64,000 nucleotides of DNA from Boesenbergia rotunda (taxonomy: Eukaryota > Streptophyta > Magnoliopsida > Zingiberales > Zingiberaceae). Shown here piece by piece: positions 24,450 to 37,130 of the stretch. The notes beneath the pieces were generated by a model. It saw only the letters and a list, made by a program, of their open reading frames with translations, was not told the origin of the DNA and did not search any database. Made by a program: the position numbers and the translations under genes. Location: positions 186,001 to 250,000 of the forward strand of contig JAGFNQ010001614.1 in assembly GCA_024364735.1 (NCBI GenBank). Direction: 5' to 3'. How positions within the stretch are numbered: the stretch's first letter is position 1; each line of letters begins with the position of its first letter.

Positions 24450-25376
24450 GAAGTATTTCAGTGACGATCGCTAATTAAACATAGCGACCGATTAACAATC
24501 GATTAATATTGTCACTATAAAATGGGTCACTAATATCATTTAGTGACGGAATTTTAATTCTGTCGCTAAATTTTGAAACGGAAGTTTAATATCCGCCACT
24601 AAAATTAGAGACGGAATGCCACTAATTAGCGACTGAATGTTAATATTCCATCGCTAATTAGTGTAAACATTTTAACAACTTTTCATTTTCATATTTTTCC
24701 AATTTACATATAGAACAATTAACATCATCACAAATTTTTCCTATTTTCACAACGTACATTCACATTACACATTCACAAACAACATAACACATTCACAGAC
24801 ATAACATAATATTCACATTACAAATTATAACAACACAACATAACAAATGATACAATCTATATTCACAAAAACGATACAACCAAATCCAATCCAATTACAT
24901 ATCAAATTCAATCCAACACCAAAACAAAAATAAATATCCAAGCGCACGCTTAAATGTTACTAATAAACATCTGAATCTAATAAATCCAAATATATTACCA
25001 ATGATAATAAAAACCTCCTAGTGAAGAAAATCAATCTCACACAAAACTAGCTAGTAATATCCAATTTTACATAAAGTATAATACATTATCACAATCATGA
25101 CTAACAAATTGAATTTAAACTAAATAAGATGAGCACTATAATAAAAAATGTTAGCTAGACAATAGTTTTACAAGTTAAAAAAAAAGCAACCTAAATGCTA
25201 GTTTGGATATTTGCTAATGGTGATATATAAAATATATCATTATCTACAAAGTTCCTAAAAAATTATAATACAATTAGAGAGACATCTAATATGAAAAATT
25301 AATAGATCTATTTTACATGTTTCATGAGTAATAACAAAACAAAGAAAAGTTAAAGCTCAAAACCTCTCAGTTAGCT
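24450..25376 (-). repeat. CACTA-like subterminal repeat region and A/C-rich tail
   Basis: From about 24450 to 24660, units related to TTAGTGACGGAAT / ATTCCGTCGCTAA recur in both orientations, the pattern of subterminal repeats of plant CACTA elements. The following ~700 bases are A/C-rich and non-coding. The region may be one end of the CACTA element whose transposase lies at 36326-40400 on the same strand, with the R1 copies inserted between. No CACTA terminus was seen. Confidence 0.35.
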
Positions 25377-25608
25377 TGTCACGCCCCAAGGAACCATCGA
25401 TTCGACAAAAATTGGATAACATCTCCTCTATATGGCAGATAATATGAATCTTATACATATATAATAGGATCTCCATGGCCTCCACAACATAGCACAGCGA
25501 ACAATATGAAAAATAAAGGAAAGAAAATATCTATCACAACTAATAAAGTTGTGTACTGTCACAACCACTGCAAAATCAAATTCCAAATGCTTTATGTGTA
25601 GACCAACA

Positions 25609-26629
25609 TGTTAGATCGATGTAGCTTGCTAGAGGGGGGGGGGTGAATAACAACTTTTCGTTTTCTTCCTACAATTGTTAGTGCGCAAGCGGAAATCTAA
25701 TAACTAAAACAAAACTAACAATGTTAACAAACTTATTTATGTGGTTCGAAGATGAAGCTCCTACTCCACGACAGTCTGTGAGGTGGACAATCCCTCGATC
25801 CTTTTGCGGATCACTCCCCGGATGCCCTCCGGCTAGCTCGCGTAGCTTCTTGTGGGTGGAGAAACCTCGTCACAAATCCAAGTACACCTCTGAGCTCTAA
25901 AGACTTCTAACAAGCTTTAACCAAGCTTGTTTCGTCAGAGGTTCTCAGCCCAAACCGAGTTCTCTTAAATAGAACTCAAAGCTGAAAAACACTTTACCAG
26001 TCGACTGCTCCTAGGGCAGTCCACTGGTCCCACTGAAAATCGACCGTTGCAGCTCAACGTTCGAATTTTCAGCCACTTACCAGCCACCTACCAGTCGACT
26101 GCTCCCAAGGCAGTCGATTGGTCCCAGGTTGACTACATTCTATGAGTTTCTGTGACCTTTATCAGTCGCCCTCACACCTAAGGTTTTCCTTCCTGAATAC
26201 ATTTCTCTCAGCACTCAAATCCTAGGATTCCTCGAGTACAATCATTTAGCACTCGTACCCTCACGACTCAGCTGACTCCTCACCAGCAGTCTCGACTATT
26301 GCCTTCGCGCCCTCTTCATCTTTGGCTCCCGTCTCTCGGATGCACACAAGCCTCCAGCTTGTCTCCATGCCACCTTCACGCATGCCTCGAAGTTCGCGCC
26401 CCTCGGCTCATCGTCTTACTATCCATGGTCCCTCGGGTGCACACAAGCCTCCAGCTTGTCTCCATGTCACCCTTCATCGTACCGAATCCGTCCAACTAAG
26501 TCAATATGTGTAACCTACACATCCTGCACACTCACATACACATATCAAATACACAAGGGTAAACTTAACTTAAACCCTTTGCCCAAACATCAAACACATG
26601 GTCACTCCGGACCATAGATTACCCCAACA
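25609..26629 (-). repeat. 3' LTR of element F (1021 bp)
   Basis: Begins TGTTAGATCG and ends ...TACCCCAACA in plus coordinates. It differs from the 5' LTR by numerous substitutions and small indels, for example around 26160-26180, where the other copy keeps a CAGTCGACTG block. The insertion is therefore not recent. Confidence 0.9.
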
Positions 26630-26643
26630 ATCTCTCCCTTTTT
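26630..26643 (-). other. polypurine tract of element F
   Basis: On the minus strand the purine-rich AAAAAGGGAGAGAT directly abuts the 3' LTR, as expected of the plus-strand primer of reverse transcription. Confidence 0.8.
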
Positions 26644-28913
26644 GATGTTTGACAATACGTTTAAGTTAGGAAAAACAAATAGCAATAATTAGCAATAACA
26701 ATGCTAAATAACCATTTGGACTTACGTTGCCAAGACCCATCTTGGACTTACACCGCCAATGCATATGCAATGCAAACAATTATGGATCCTATCCCAAGGC
26801 ATCCCCACACCTAACCTTCCCAAGTTAGGAATTTTACCAAAACGGGCTTTTTAAAACCTATCCGAAGGCTCCCCCTATATTGGACTTACAAAGGCTTTTA
26901 AGAACCTCTCCAAGGTTCCCCTTACGCCAAGAATGGAGCAACCATGCTCCTCTTCTTCTAAGCTCCCCCTAAACCTAGGGTTTCTTGCAAAGACGTGTTT
27001 GGTTTCCCTAATTAAACCCAACACTTCTCCCCCTTTGCCTAACATCAAAAGACTCCAACAATTTCCCCCTTATTGAACTCTTTAACCTTTAAATAATTAT
27101 AAACATAGTGTACTAACCTCCCATAAGGTTCCACACTTGTTTCTTATTAATTGGACACTTTTCAGCAGCTGAAACCCATTTCCAACCTTTACCAGTCGAC
27201 TGCCCCTGGGCCAGTCGACTGATACTCTAAAAAAAACCAATTTTTAGCTTTCTGAATCCAAATTCAGAAATGCGCCAGAAATTCTATAAATCTCCAAAAA
27301 TTCTCAAATTTTTTGTAGAAGTTTGTGGTACTCATACCTACTTGGAAAAAATACACTCAACAATGTACCTATCACCATTCCCAAGTTTGACACAAAACGC
27401 AAACTATCTATGAAAACTAAGGCATGGCAAATAAGAGGCAACCTCCCCCTTAACCTATGTCCTCTCCTAATTTTCAACTTTCACAACTAATCATCAAGTT
27501 AAGCTCTACCCAACTTAACTTTATATTACTAAGTTAAGTTCTACCCACTTAACATCACAAGTTTTCCCATGTCATGTTAAACCTAACTTAACATCACAAG
27601 TTTTCCCCCTTTGACCCCATCAAAAGATTACCCTAAGCAATCCTACCCCTAGTGCCAAAAAGAACTTACTTTATTTCTTAAAAGCCCCTCAGAAATTAAT
27701 ATACAGACTTACTAGTCGACTGCCCCCTGAGCAGTCGACTGATACAGTCAACTTCTGAAATTCCAGCCTAATTTCAGAAACCTCTAGAAAATTCTAGAAA
27801 TTCCGGAAAAATCTAAAAATTTACAAACACATTTGCTAGGATATACCCTACCCTAGAAAAATATAGTCTCATGAAAAATATCAAATGTGCTTGACTTTTG
27901 GTACAAACTCTAATTTCCTCAAAACTTGCCACTTTGTATCAACTTTTAAAATCTAGACATATTTCTATGTGTTTGCCAAGGCTAACCACTACAATTTGAC
28001 CCATAGAATTGCCTTCAATTCTCCCCTTTTTCTTATGTATCCTTAATATGATAAAACCCTCTTCTTCTTATCTCTCAACCCTAGATACATATGCACTTAT
28101 CAATCTTCCTTGAATTCCATGATATCCACATGGCCTTATTTCATATAATCAACATTTAAATCATGAAGTAAAACTTTATTCAAGGAATATGAAGGCATAA
28201 ACAAGGATTTTAATTTAAGGCCATATCCTATCATCCAATTGTAATTCATGAACTTCAAACCATACAAGTAATATCAAGCCATGACATAAAATCTCATAAA
28301 GTAATATGACTTTTTCTTATACTTCCAATTTTGCAAGTTCTTATTACCCAATATGCCTTTTCAATCTATTCCTATGGATCAGTGGGCAGGGGCAGTCGAC
28401 TGGCAAAACAAACAGAAGGTTCCCAGTGTCGAATTCACCTAGACCAGTCGACTGGTACCTGAATTTCAGTTTTTCATCCTAAATTCAGAAATGCCTAATT
28501 AATTCCACAAATCTCCAAAAAAATCTGAAATTTCGTGGAGAGATTTGTGGAGCCTATGTCTACTTGGGAAAAATATATTTTCAAACAAAACTGCTCCGGA
28601 TCTCAAGATTGGCATGACATTCAACTCTTCCTAAATTGTGTCATTTAACCTTATCCAAAAGTCCTAATTTAGGCCTTTCCTTGATGTATCTTCTCATTCC
28701 TGATCATAATGCATTTCTAGCACAGAGTTATATGACATTTCCACATTAAATCCTAATTTTTATCAAATATAATCCCATTTTCATCTTTTTCTCCATGCAT
28801 CTCCTTTTAATGTGCCAATTCCCTAGGATTAAGACTCACCTTAGTCTTCCAACCCCTTTGGCACATCCCATAGACCACCTAGACTTCCTAGAGAAATATT
28901 TCCCGAGATCCAT
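26644..28913 (-). other. internal region of element F without coding sequence
   Basis: A 2.3-kb AT-rich stretch occupies the place where pol should be. No reverse transcriptase, integrase or RNase H motif was found on either strand. It contains several copies of a CAGTCGACTG-centred motif (about 27187-27222, 27714-27745, 28390-28404, 28444-28455), which also recurs in both LTRs. Confidence 0.65.
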
Positions 28914-30497
28914 TTACCATGGATCCCAAAGGCTCCTAGAGCTCCCCCTTGAGCTCTTAGCCTTAGCCACCTCCCTAGGTGACTCAACCCATACTAGACC
29001 ACACCGGTGTGCACCCGGTGATTCCTGGCCTACAAAATTAACCTTCCTAATCTTAGACACCTTGTCCTTGGTTAATTCCTTCTTTTTCCCTTTAAATGGC
29101 ATTTCCTTGTCATTCTTGGACTTCTCCGTCTTGACATAATTATATGCTATCCTAGCATACTTCTTTCCATTGGCATTGGAGATCTTAGATTGGTATCCCA
29201 ACCCCGATCTATCATTGTTGGGTTTTAGGCTACCCAACATCATATCTAAACCCTTAGATCCAACCGTGAATCTTTTTAGGGTCTTTTCCAACCTATCAAG
29301 ATTTTCCCTTAAAGCTTGATTCTCCTTTTCTAGACTTCTAAACCTAGAATCCACATGTCCACCTTGGACATTCCTAGACCTACCCACCTTTCTAGGCATA
29401 TGTCTCCCCTTCTTGAGATTTTTGCCTTGATCCTTAGGTCTAATGGTCTTGGATTTATCGTGATGCATGGTTCTCCTAGGGTTTTGATCTATCTTGTTAA
29501 CCCTATTCCTATCATGATATTTAAATCCAAAATTATGTACAAGCAAGCATTTTTTATTAATTCTAGCATGCATGGAGGAACTTAAATTTGAATTGTATTT
29601 TAATTTAAGGTTAGGGATTACCTCCCTTACCCTTGTAGCTCCCCCTTGATGTGAACTTTTTTTCTTCCTTTCCTCCTTCTCCCATTTTCTCAATTGCTCC
29701 ATTTTCTTTAGCTCTCCTTTTCTTGGACATTTTGTGTGATAATGTCCTAGTTCTCCACATGTGAAGCATTTAATTTTCTTTCTCTTCTCTTGAGCTTCTC
29801 CATTCCTACAACTCATGTTAGATTTAAAAGAAATTGAAATGAGTTTAGGACTTACCTCCTTTTTCTTACCATTTGGACACTTGTCCTTGTAGTGACCCTT
29901 TTCATTGCATCCAAAACATGTAATGTAATCTTTTGATTTGGCTTTGGTGGAGGTTGGAGCTTTTTCTTGTTCTTGTATGGATGAGGGCCTCTCCTCCCCC
30001 TCAATTCTTGAAGTTGACACCTCCTCTTCTTCTCTTGATGAGGAGGATGACCTCTCACTTAATTTTGCCTCTTCACTTGACGAAATTGGCAACTCCTTTT
30101 CTCCTTGGTCTTCTTGGACCATTGAACTTATCTCTTTGGGGTTTTCTACTATTTGAGCCCGTGTAGGGCTATCATGAAATTCTTCTAGCTTGTTCCATAA
30201 CTCATATGCATTTTTATACTCCCCTACACCACTCAAAATATTATTAGGCAAAATATTGACTAATATACTAATTACTTTCTCATTCGCCCTAGATTGCTCT
30301 TGTTGCTCCTTAGTCCAATATCTAGGGTGAAGGTTCTTCTCGTGCTTGTCTCTTGAAATTTCGAATGACTCTTCTATGATCATCCTACACTCCCAATCCA
30401 TTCCAAGTCACGTCTTCATTCACATCCTCCAATAGTCGAAATCTTCATGATCGTAGGGAGGTGGAGTGTAGATGTCATCCCCCAACTTGTCTTCCAT
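28914..30497 (-). pseudogene. SIRE-like Gag with two in-frame stops near its N-terminus
   Basis: The frame begins at ATG 30497 (MEDKLGDDIYTPPPYDHEDF), meets TGA at 30422-30420 and 30410-30408, and is then open from 30401 to 28914 (495 residues). After a UBN2-type capsid-like region come an acidic Ser/Glu-rich linker, two CCHC zinc knuckles (CFGCNEKGHYKDKC and CFTCGELGHYHTKC), a long basic region, and a coiled-coil stretch (SLEKENQALRENLDRLEKTL). Two knuckles plus a long C-terminal extension fit SIRE-type Gag. Apart from the two stops the protein is intact, so it was probably functional at insertion or shortly before. Confidence 0.82.
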
Positions 30498-30554
30498 CGT
30501 TTTTCTCCTCTAGCTTGTGCTCCTTTGGTGGTTATTCCAACAAGAGCGGTCCTT

Positions 30555-30567
30555 CGCTCTGATACCA
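30555..30567 (-). other. primer-binding site of element F
   Basis: Minus strand TGGTATCAGAGCG, complementary to initiator tRNA-Met, two bases inside the 5' LTR. Confidence 0.88.
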
Positions 30568-30569
30568 CT

Positions 30570-31590
30570 TGTTAGATCGATGTAGCTGCTAGAGGGGGAG
30601 TGAATAGCAACTTTTCATTTTCTTCCTACAATTGTTAGTGTGCAAGCGGAAATCTAATAACTAAAACAAAACTAACAATGCTAACAAACCTATTTACGTG
30701 GTTCGGAGATGAAGCTCCTACTCCACGACAGCCCGTGAGGTGGACGATCCGTCGATCCTTTGGCGGATCACTCCCCGGATGCCCTCCGGCTAGCTCGCAT
30801 AGCTCCTTGTATGTGGAGAAACCTCGCCACAAATCCAAGTACACCTCTGAGCTCTAAAGACTACTAACAAGCCTTAACCAAGCTTGTTTCGTCAGAGGTT
30901 CTCAGCCTAAACCGAGTTCTCTTAAATAGAACTCAAAGCTCAAAAACACTCTACCAGTCGACCACTGAAAATCGACCGTTGCAGCTCAACGTTCGAATTT
31001 TCAGCCACTTACCAGCCACCTACCAGTCGTCTGCTCCTAGGGCAGTCAACTGGTCCCAGGTCGACTACATTTTGTGAGTTTCTGTGACCTCTATCAGTCG
31101 ACTGCCTTAAGGGCAGTCGGCTGGTCCACCCTCACATCTAAGGTTTCCCTTCTCGAGTACACTTCTCTCAACACTCGAACCCTAGGATTCCTCGAGTACA
31201 ATCACTCAGCACTCGTATCCTCACGACTCAGCTGACTCCTCGCCAGCAGCCTCGACTATTGCCTTCGCACCCTCTTCATCTTTGGCTCCGTCCCTCGGAT
31301 GCACACAAGCCTCCAGCTTGTCTCCATGTCATCTTTCAAGCATGCCCGAAGTCCGCGCCCCTCGGCTCATCGTCCCTGTTATCCATGGTCCCTTGGGTGC
31401 ACACAAGCCTCCAGCTTGTCTTCATGTCACCCTTCACCGTATCGAAGCTGTCCAGCTAAGTCAATATGTGTAACCTGCACATCCTGCATACTCACATACA
31501 CATATCAAATACACAAGGGTAAACCTAACTTAAACTCTTTGCTCAAACATCAAAACACATAATCACTCCGGGCCATAGATTGCCCCAACA
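30570..31590 (-). repeat. 5' LTR of element F (1021 bp)
   Basis: In plus coordinates it begins TGTTAGATCG and ends ...TGCCCCAACA, followed by the duplication CAACA. Its length equals that of the 3' LTR. Short open frames here (for example 31259-31562, plus) are antisense and have no domain. Confidence 0.9.
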
Positions 31591-32376
31591 CAACACACAG
31601 ATACATAAATCTACATCATGTATAAGTCCACAAAACATAAAGGTAACGAAAAATACATCCACTATAAATAAAAGAAAATGTGCAGCAAAGCAAAACTAAA
31701 ATCAAGGAAGGGTCTGACTGCTGAGCTCTCCTAGAGGTGCCATCCTAAAAAGAATAAACAAACAAACGATGGTGAGTCCAGGGAGACTCCACGGGTATAT
31801 ATGGATAGATATACATGACATTAAAAAGGTTATACAAAAAAAATATAGAATTAAGCAGATATGATCTCATATAAATAATCAGAATACATGACTGGGAAAC
31901 TACATGAAAGTACATACCAGTGTTAAATTCACCTGTGGGGTATAAAGGTCATAAACTCCCGAACCTGAAAGATCACCAGACCATATGAAAAAAAAATACC
32001 TCCTGTATGTACATGTTATCCAAATGCAACAATCATAGCTCAAACAAATGTAGAAAGCACAAGTAAATGCAATCCATGCAATCATGCACATGACACAATG
32101 ACATGGTCATTCCTAACGCTAGTTAACCACTATCATCGATCATGGGTGAGGTCGAGAGGGTAGGGCTATGACAACTGTACGTACTCTGTGATCACTTCTC
32201 CTGAGTGACTAAGTGGACAGGATGCTGACAGAGTACACACCCATGTTACCCTAAATAATATGGGGGAGCACAACTCTCATCTCCTCGTATCATGGGAAAG
32301 AGGAGGGATCTTTATTTTCTACCACGCTGCGGATACCACACCTATGAGCGGCCAAGCAGAGCCTTGACAGGGCAAC

Positions 32377-34569
32377 TGTTGGGACCGGGTGCATGTTGAC
32401 AAGGATACGGGTTCGTAAAATTTTAAATTTTTACGTGCAGCGGAAGAATTAGCATGAAATAATTTCTCAAATTATTTGTAACCACGTATCTAGCATGCGA
32501 CCTTATGATGTGTGGACATGATCATAAATTAAAATTTTGTAGAAAAAGTAAACTAATTTACTTTGTACCTCGCGTTACTCGAAGAAAGGGACGAGATCCA
32601 ACCGTAGCGTCCCTTGGAAGCTCCGCCTCTATTCGCGTCCACGCCGAGTTCTCTTCGGGATGACACCAAGAATCGAAATCTAAATTCCGGGAAGGAAGGA
32701 GTTGCGTCCCGCTTCTTCTTCTTCTTGTATGGCTCCTTCTTAGTGGTGTGAACCCACGGCAACCTAAAGGGAGGGTGGTGCGCCGGCCCTAGGGTGGATG
32801 TGCGCCGGCCCTAGCAAGTAGAGGTGGGCGCCGACCCTAGGAAGAAGAGAGAAGGAGAGGGAGAGATTAAGAGAGAGAGGGAGAGAATTAATCTCTTGAT
32901 CAATCTATTGAGGAATTCAAGCCTAGCCTTGGTTCCTTTATATAGTAATCTCTCCCTTGCCAAGTCTCCCCTTTAACGGAATTTTTCATAAGAAATTTAT
33001 CCTATAAATTTTCTTATGAATTATTCCGTTTAAGCCAAGTTTTATTATAACTAACTTTATAATAAAACAAATGCATCTCTCCTTTTATTATGGAATAAAT
33101 TTTACAAGAAATTTATAAATTTTCTTATTATGAAAAAATCAATTCATAATTGATTTTATAAAATTAAAATAAACCATTCCATGGATCATTTTAATTTCCA
33201 TAAAAAGGAATAAATTTCTATAAACTTCTTTATATAAATTTTTTTATACAAATTTATTTATCCATAATTTATAAAACAAATCGCGCTAGATTTATTTTAT
33301 TAATTAAACCAAATTAATTGGTTTCTCCCCTTTGTTGTGGCCGGCCAAATCAAAGAGGGTTGGCACCCTCTTTGGCCGGCCAAACCGAGCCGATCCCATC
33401 GCGAATTAAACTCATTTAATTCGCCCAATAAGCCTTCAAAAGACTTAGCCATTTTAAGCTTTCGTTGCGCCTCTGATTAACTCAGATTCAACTTAATTTC
33501 TCTTGATTGGAAAATCCAATTTTCAACTCATTTTAAATCCCTCGGATTACTCGTAGTGCGTGTGACTAAATAGGCTTTCAATTTATGTTGGCCGTCTATA
33601 ATCAACCAATTATAGAACGATCATGAGTGGCACCTAGTAGTACATCATGCCCCCCAATTAATCGAAAGATCAACGGTTGACCTCAGAAGTAATTCTGAAA
33701 CCCTTCAGCAGCTCTAATGAATCGTGCCCCATTCCCTTCACCATCTTATACCCACTTGGTTCAGGACATGGTCTGTATGTGTCAGTCCCCACTAGGCTTA
33801 CTATGTCACACCTAGCCCAAGTAGTGTCTTTCTCGTCCTTTGGATTTCTAATTACTCTCATGTATTTAAGAGACTCATACTCTAAACATGACATGCTGTG
33901 GCCAGAGGCTTTGAGTAACAATCCGACGATAGGCCTGGGTATACATCTCCTCGCAAGGAGTGGTGAATCCTTTGTAGGCTGTTCAAACATCTTCGGGCAC
34001 TTCGGCTTATACCCAACCATCCTGGGTCCACACCTCCTTGGAGATGCTTGCTTAAGATGTTAAAGTATAAGTCTCCATGACCAAGATGACTTGAACACCG
34101 CAAGTTAAAGGAACATCGCACTTAAGCTGCGGTAAGAACTTCACTGAGTTGTCTATGTATAGACTACCATGTGAAGTTTTACAGTCAGTCACTCCAATGA
34201 ACTAGTTCCCTTAACTAGCATTCATGTTTATCTCCGGACATCCCAATGTCACCAGCTAGTGAGAATCAGCTGATTAGAGAATAACCCATGCTAGTCTCAA
34301 CAGAATTGATAGTGTCCGTATTTATCAATTCATCGACTAGGGATATTTTCAATACTTCACAATTGCACATGTAGAGATAATCACTAGTTGTGATTCCATC
34401 ACAAATTCTCTCATGCTGTGAATTGTATTGCGGACATTCAGTAGATGAGTTTAAGATCCCAATCAAATACACAAATATGTATACTCAAATAGTGAATTTT
34501 CATTTATTAAAATAAATGATTACAATCATAAGACGATTGCCTTAGGACACTTCTCTCATATTACTAACA
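32377..34569 (-). mobile_element. solo LTR of the copia A family (2193 bp)
   Basis: The ends TGTTGGGACC and ...TTACTAACA match the LTR at 3580-5828, and a perfect 5-bp duplication GCAAC flanks it (32372-32376 and 34570-34574). It has lost the internal region by LTR-LTR recombination. It keeps the TATA box (32935-32946, minus). It differs from the other copy mainly in the GA-rich leader (about 32690-32900), while 33660-34100 is nearly identical. A 116-residue minus frame (34020-33670) and a 128-residue plus frame (33677-34063) are open there. Confidence 0.93.
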
Positions 34570-35275
34570 GCAACTGCATACACCCTCCTGATAGTACCAC
34601 TAACCCATGAGTGACAGTGTGTGCAGATCCTGATATGATTGACGATCCATCATAACTATAAGGGAGCCAATGATTGCTAATTATGCAACAATGCAAAGAT
34701 GGTGCATGACGCTAACACATGCAACACCCACAAATTAAACCTCAATATGACATGTACAGATCTAAAAACATGAATTATGACATACAAATAAGCTACTAGG
34801 TATACATGCAATAATGCAAGGTATCATCAAATTTCAGATATCATATGATATACATATACTTTTATGCATATGTACACATGTGTGTACTCTACAGAATAAG
34901 AGTATCAAACATTGAGACTATTAACATAAAATTTGAGTATCTCAAAAGTTCAAGCAGCAAGTATTAAGCAGGATAATCAAAACAGATATAAGGTAAATCC
35001 TACTATTATCCATAATAAACAATAAATAGAAAATTAACAGTATCTACAGAGATAAAGTCAAAAGTACCCGCCTTATATGAAGTCTGTATAAGGAGAGAAA
35101 CCCCGCATCCAGAATATCCAAATGTAAATTATTGTCTTGTATCAAAAGACATAATATTTAGCTACAGTAACAAAATACCTAGCTAAACATGCTACCATAA
35201 TTAATTAGGATCATCCTAATTATCCCGATTAGCTTTAATTCCAGAATAAGCCCAAGAAACCACCATGAAAACAAA

Positions 35276-36325
35276 TGTCACGCCCCTAGAGGATCATGCT
35301 TGATCGAAAATCGGGCAACATCTCCCCTGTATGACTGACAAGTTGGGACATTTATACATCACTCACAACATATACGATGGCTCAGCCATCCCAAATATGA
35401 AATAAAACTCCACAACCAAGCAGTTAATATCTTTAAGAAAAATAAAAATAGCAGAGAGTCCGAATATAAAAGAAATGAACATACCAGACCAACAAGATAT
35501 AAATAAAAGTCTGCTAAGACGATACCGGATAAATAAAAATAAATAATAGTCTAGGAATTAAATGCGAAAAATATGCCAGACACCGAACCAAACTCCAAAC
35601 CATTTTGACAGGGTGAGGTTGGCAACTAAATCCTCTCCTGGCTCTAGGTAATGCATCCACCTGCTACCTGAAACAAAAATATGTGGTAGGGGTGGTGAGT
35701 CCGGATAGACTCTGCGGGTATATGAGTAGGCAAATGCATGACATCAAAAGATATATTAAGCAACAGATACAATGGTGTACAATCTCTAGGAAACAGAGGA
35801 TATCTAAGTATATAAAACAGCGTGATAACATACGAGATAACATAGTATCAAACATATATGCATGTCAACCAAATGCAGCAATCATAGCTCATATAAATGC
35901 AAAAAATACAAGAAAAATACATAAATGCAATAGATGCATATGATGCAATGACATGTATCACCCCTGACACCAGTCAAGCCGCCATCACATCACATCTGTG
36001 TGACCGAGTGGGGAGGGTTGTGATAACTGTACGCACTCTAACGAATACCACTGATATATGTGGTTGAGTGGACAGGTTACTGGGGAGTCAACTACTCCAA
36101 AACCCCGAGATAAAGGGGGAGCCACCAACAACTCTAATATCCCTCGGAAACAACAGTGAGGATGTCAACTGTTTGCCTATAACTCCAACATCCACTGGAC
36201 ATAAGTGGTCGAGTGTGGCGTAACAGGACGATTGCTAACACTCTAACAACTACCACGACAAGTGGTTGAGTGACGAAGGAACTAAATGACTGACGACGAC
36301 TTAACTATATGGAAGCCCAACAGTC
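35276..36325 (-). mobile_element. R1 LTR copy G, truncated
   Basis: Begins TGTCACGCCCC in plus coordinates and follows copy C closely (chamber 'CGGGTATATGAGTAGGCAA' block, paired GTGGTTGAGTG modules) until 'GAAGCCCAACAGTC' at about 36325, where homology stops and CACTA sequence starts. It directly abuts R1-E in the same orientation; whether it was inserted into E or the two are a tandem pair cannot be decided. Confidence 0.65.
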
Positions 36326-37130
36326 AAGAGTCGATTCTTTAAATCTAGGTTTTCTTTCCTTAAGGCTTGTATTTTAGTAGATGATCCGTTGGGATGACCC
36401 TCGACCCTAGGAGTCAGCACACAACCATATACAACTCTCGCTTGGGAGCCAAGACCGTAGAGGGAGGAGGTCTTTTTTTCCACTGACTACATCATAATAA
36501 ATCTCATTTAATTGATCGGTGGATAGAGTCTGTGCCTCATCTTCCACTGTAGTAGGTTGAGACATCTGTGCAACTCTAACTGTCATTTTGTCATATTTAA
36601 ATAAAAAATATTAACATCAGATATACAATTAGACAGACTATTCATTGATTACGCTTAAAGGTATTCAAGTTTATATTCTTATATGTAATGCCTCCAATTA
36701 TCGATCAACAAATGTATCATCCTTTTTGTTATGTGTCTTGCCAAATACCTCCCAATAAGCAGGAGGTCACTGTAGTTCTTTTGCCTAAATATTAAATAAT
36801 ATAATTAAATCAAACTAAATTCATTGATAATTAAAGAATTCTTATATAACTTTATTACTTATAAACTCACCAAGTCTATGACATGCTCTACAATCGATCG
36901 AGATTCAGCTGTATACTTTGTGGATTCGGTGCTAGGGCCAACCAGCTTAATGTTTCTATTAGCTCGAGCTGTCGCTGAATTTGACTGTCATCTTTTTGTG
37001 GCCCAGATAGATCGCCATGCATCCCAAATATCCTCTGATACAAAGGATGATCTTGTTCCATTTTTTCTATATTTGTATAGCATATCCTTGTAGAGTTTGA
37101 CACAAGCATTGTTCCAGGTTAGTTAAAATT
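36326..37130 (-). pseudogene. CACTA (En/Spm) Transposase_24-like protein, C-terminal remnant
   Basis: Minus-strand frames carry family-typical blocks: YKDMLYKYRKNGTRSSF, EDIWDAWRSIW, RSIVEHVIDL (about 37100-36870) and later LYGLGSQA with a C-terminal coiled-coil-like KIQALRKENLDLKNRL (about 36430-36330). A TGA follows the DAWRSIWATKR block and the blocks lie in separate frames or exons. The C-terminus is cut by R1-G. The protein accompanies the TNP2 transposase in plant CACTA elements. Confidence 0.65.

Larger units (their letters stand above)
25609..31590 (-). mobile_element. non-autonomous SIRE-like LTR retrotransposon, gag only (element F)
   Basis: Two 1021-bp LTRs (25609-26629 and 30570-31590) are flanked by a perfect 5-bp duplication CAACA (25604-25608 and 31591-31595). 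On the minus strand the order is LTR, PBS (30567-30555, TGGTATCAGAGCG), gag (30497-28914), about 2.3 kb without coding sequence, polypurine tract (26643-26630), LTR. No protease, integrase, reverse transcriptase or RNase H was found, so movement would need enzymes from another element. The LTR ends and PPT resemble those of the SIRE-like element at 58669-64000, a possible helper lineage. Confidence 0.9.
25377..35275 (-). mobile_element. R1 LTR copy E, interrupted by a gag-only element and a solo LTR
   Basis: In plus coordinates the copy begins TGTCACGCCCC. Its own sequence is 25377-25608, 31591-32376 and 34570-35275, colinear with copies C and D. It is interrupted by element F (duplication CAACA) and by a copia solo LTR (duplication GCAAC). 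Its sense-strand 5' part is missing: the sequence stops where R1-G begins at 35276. Confidence 0.72.
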
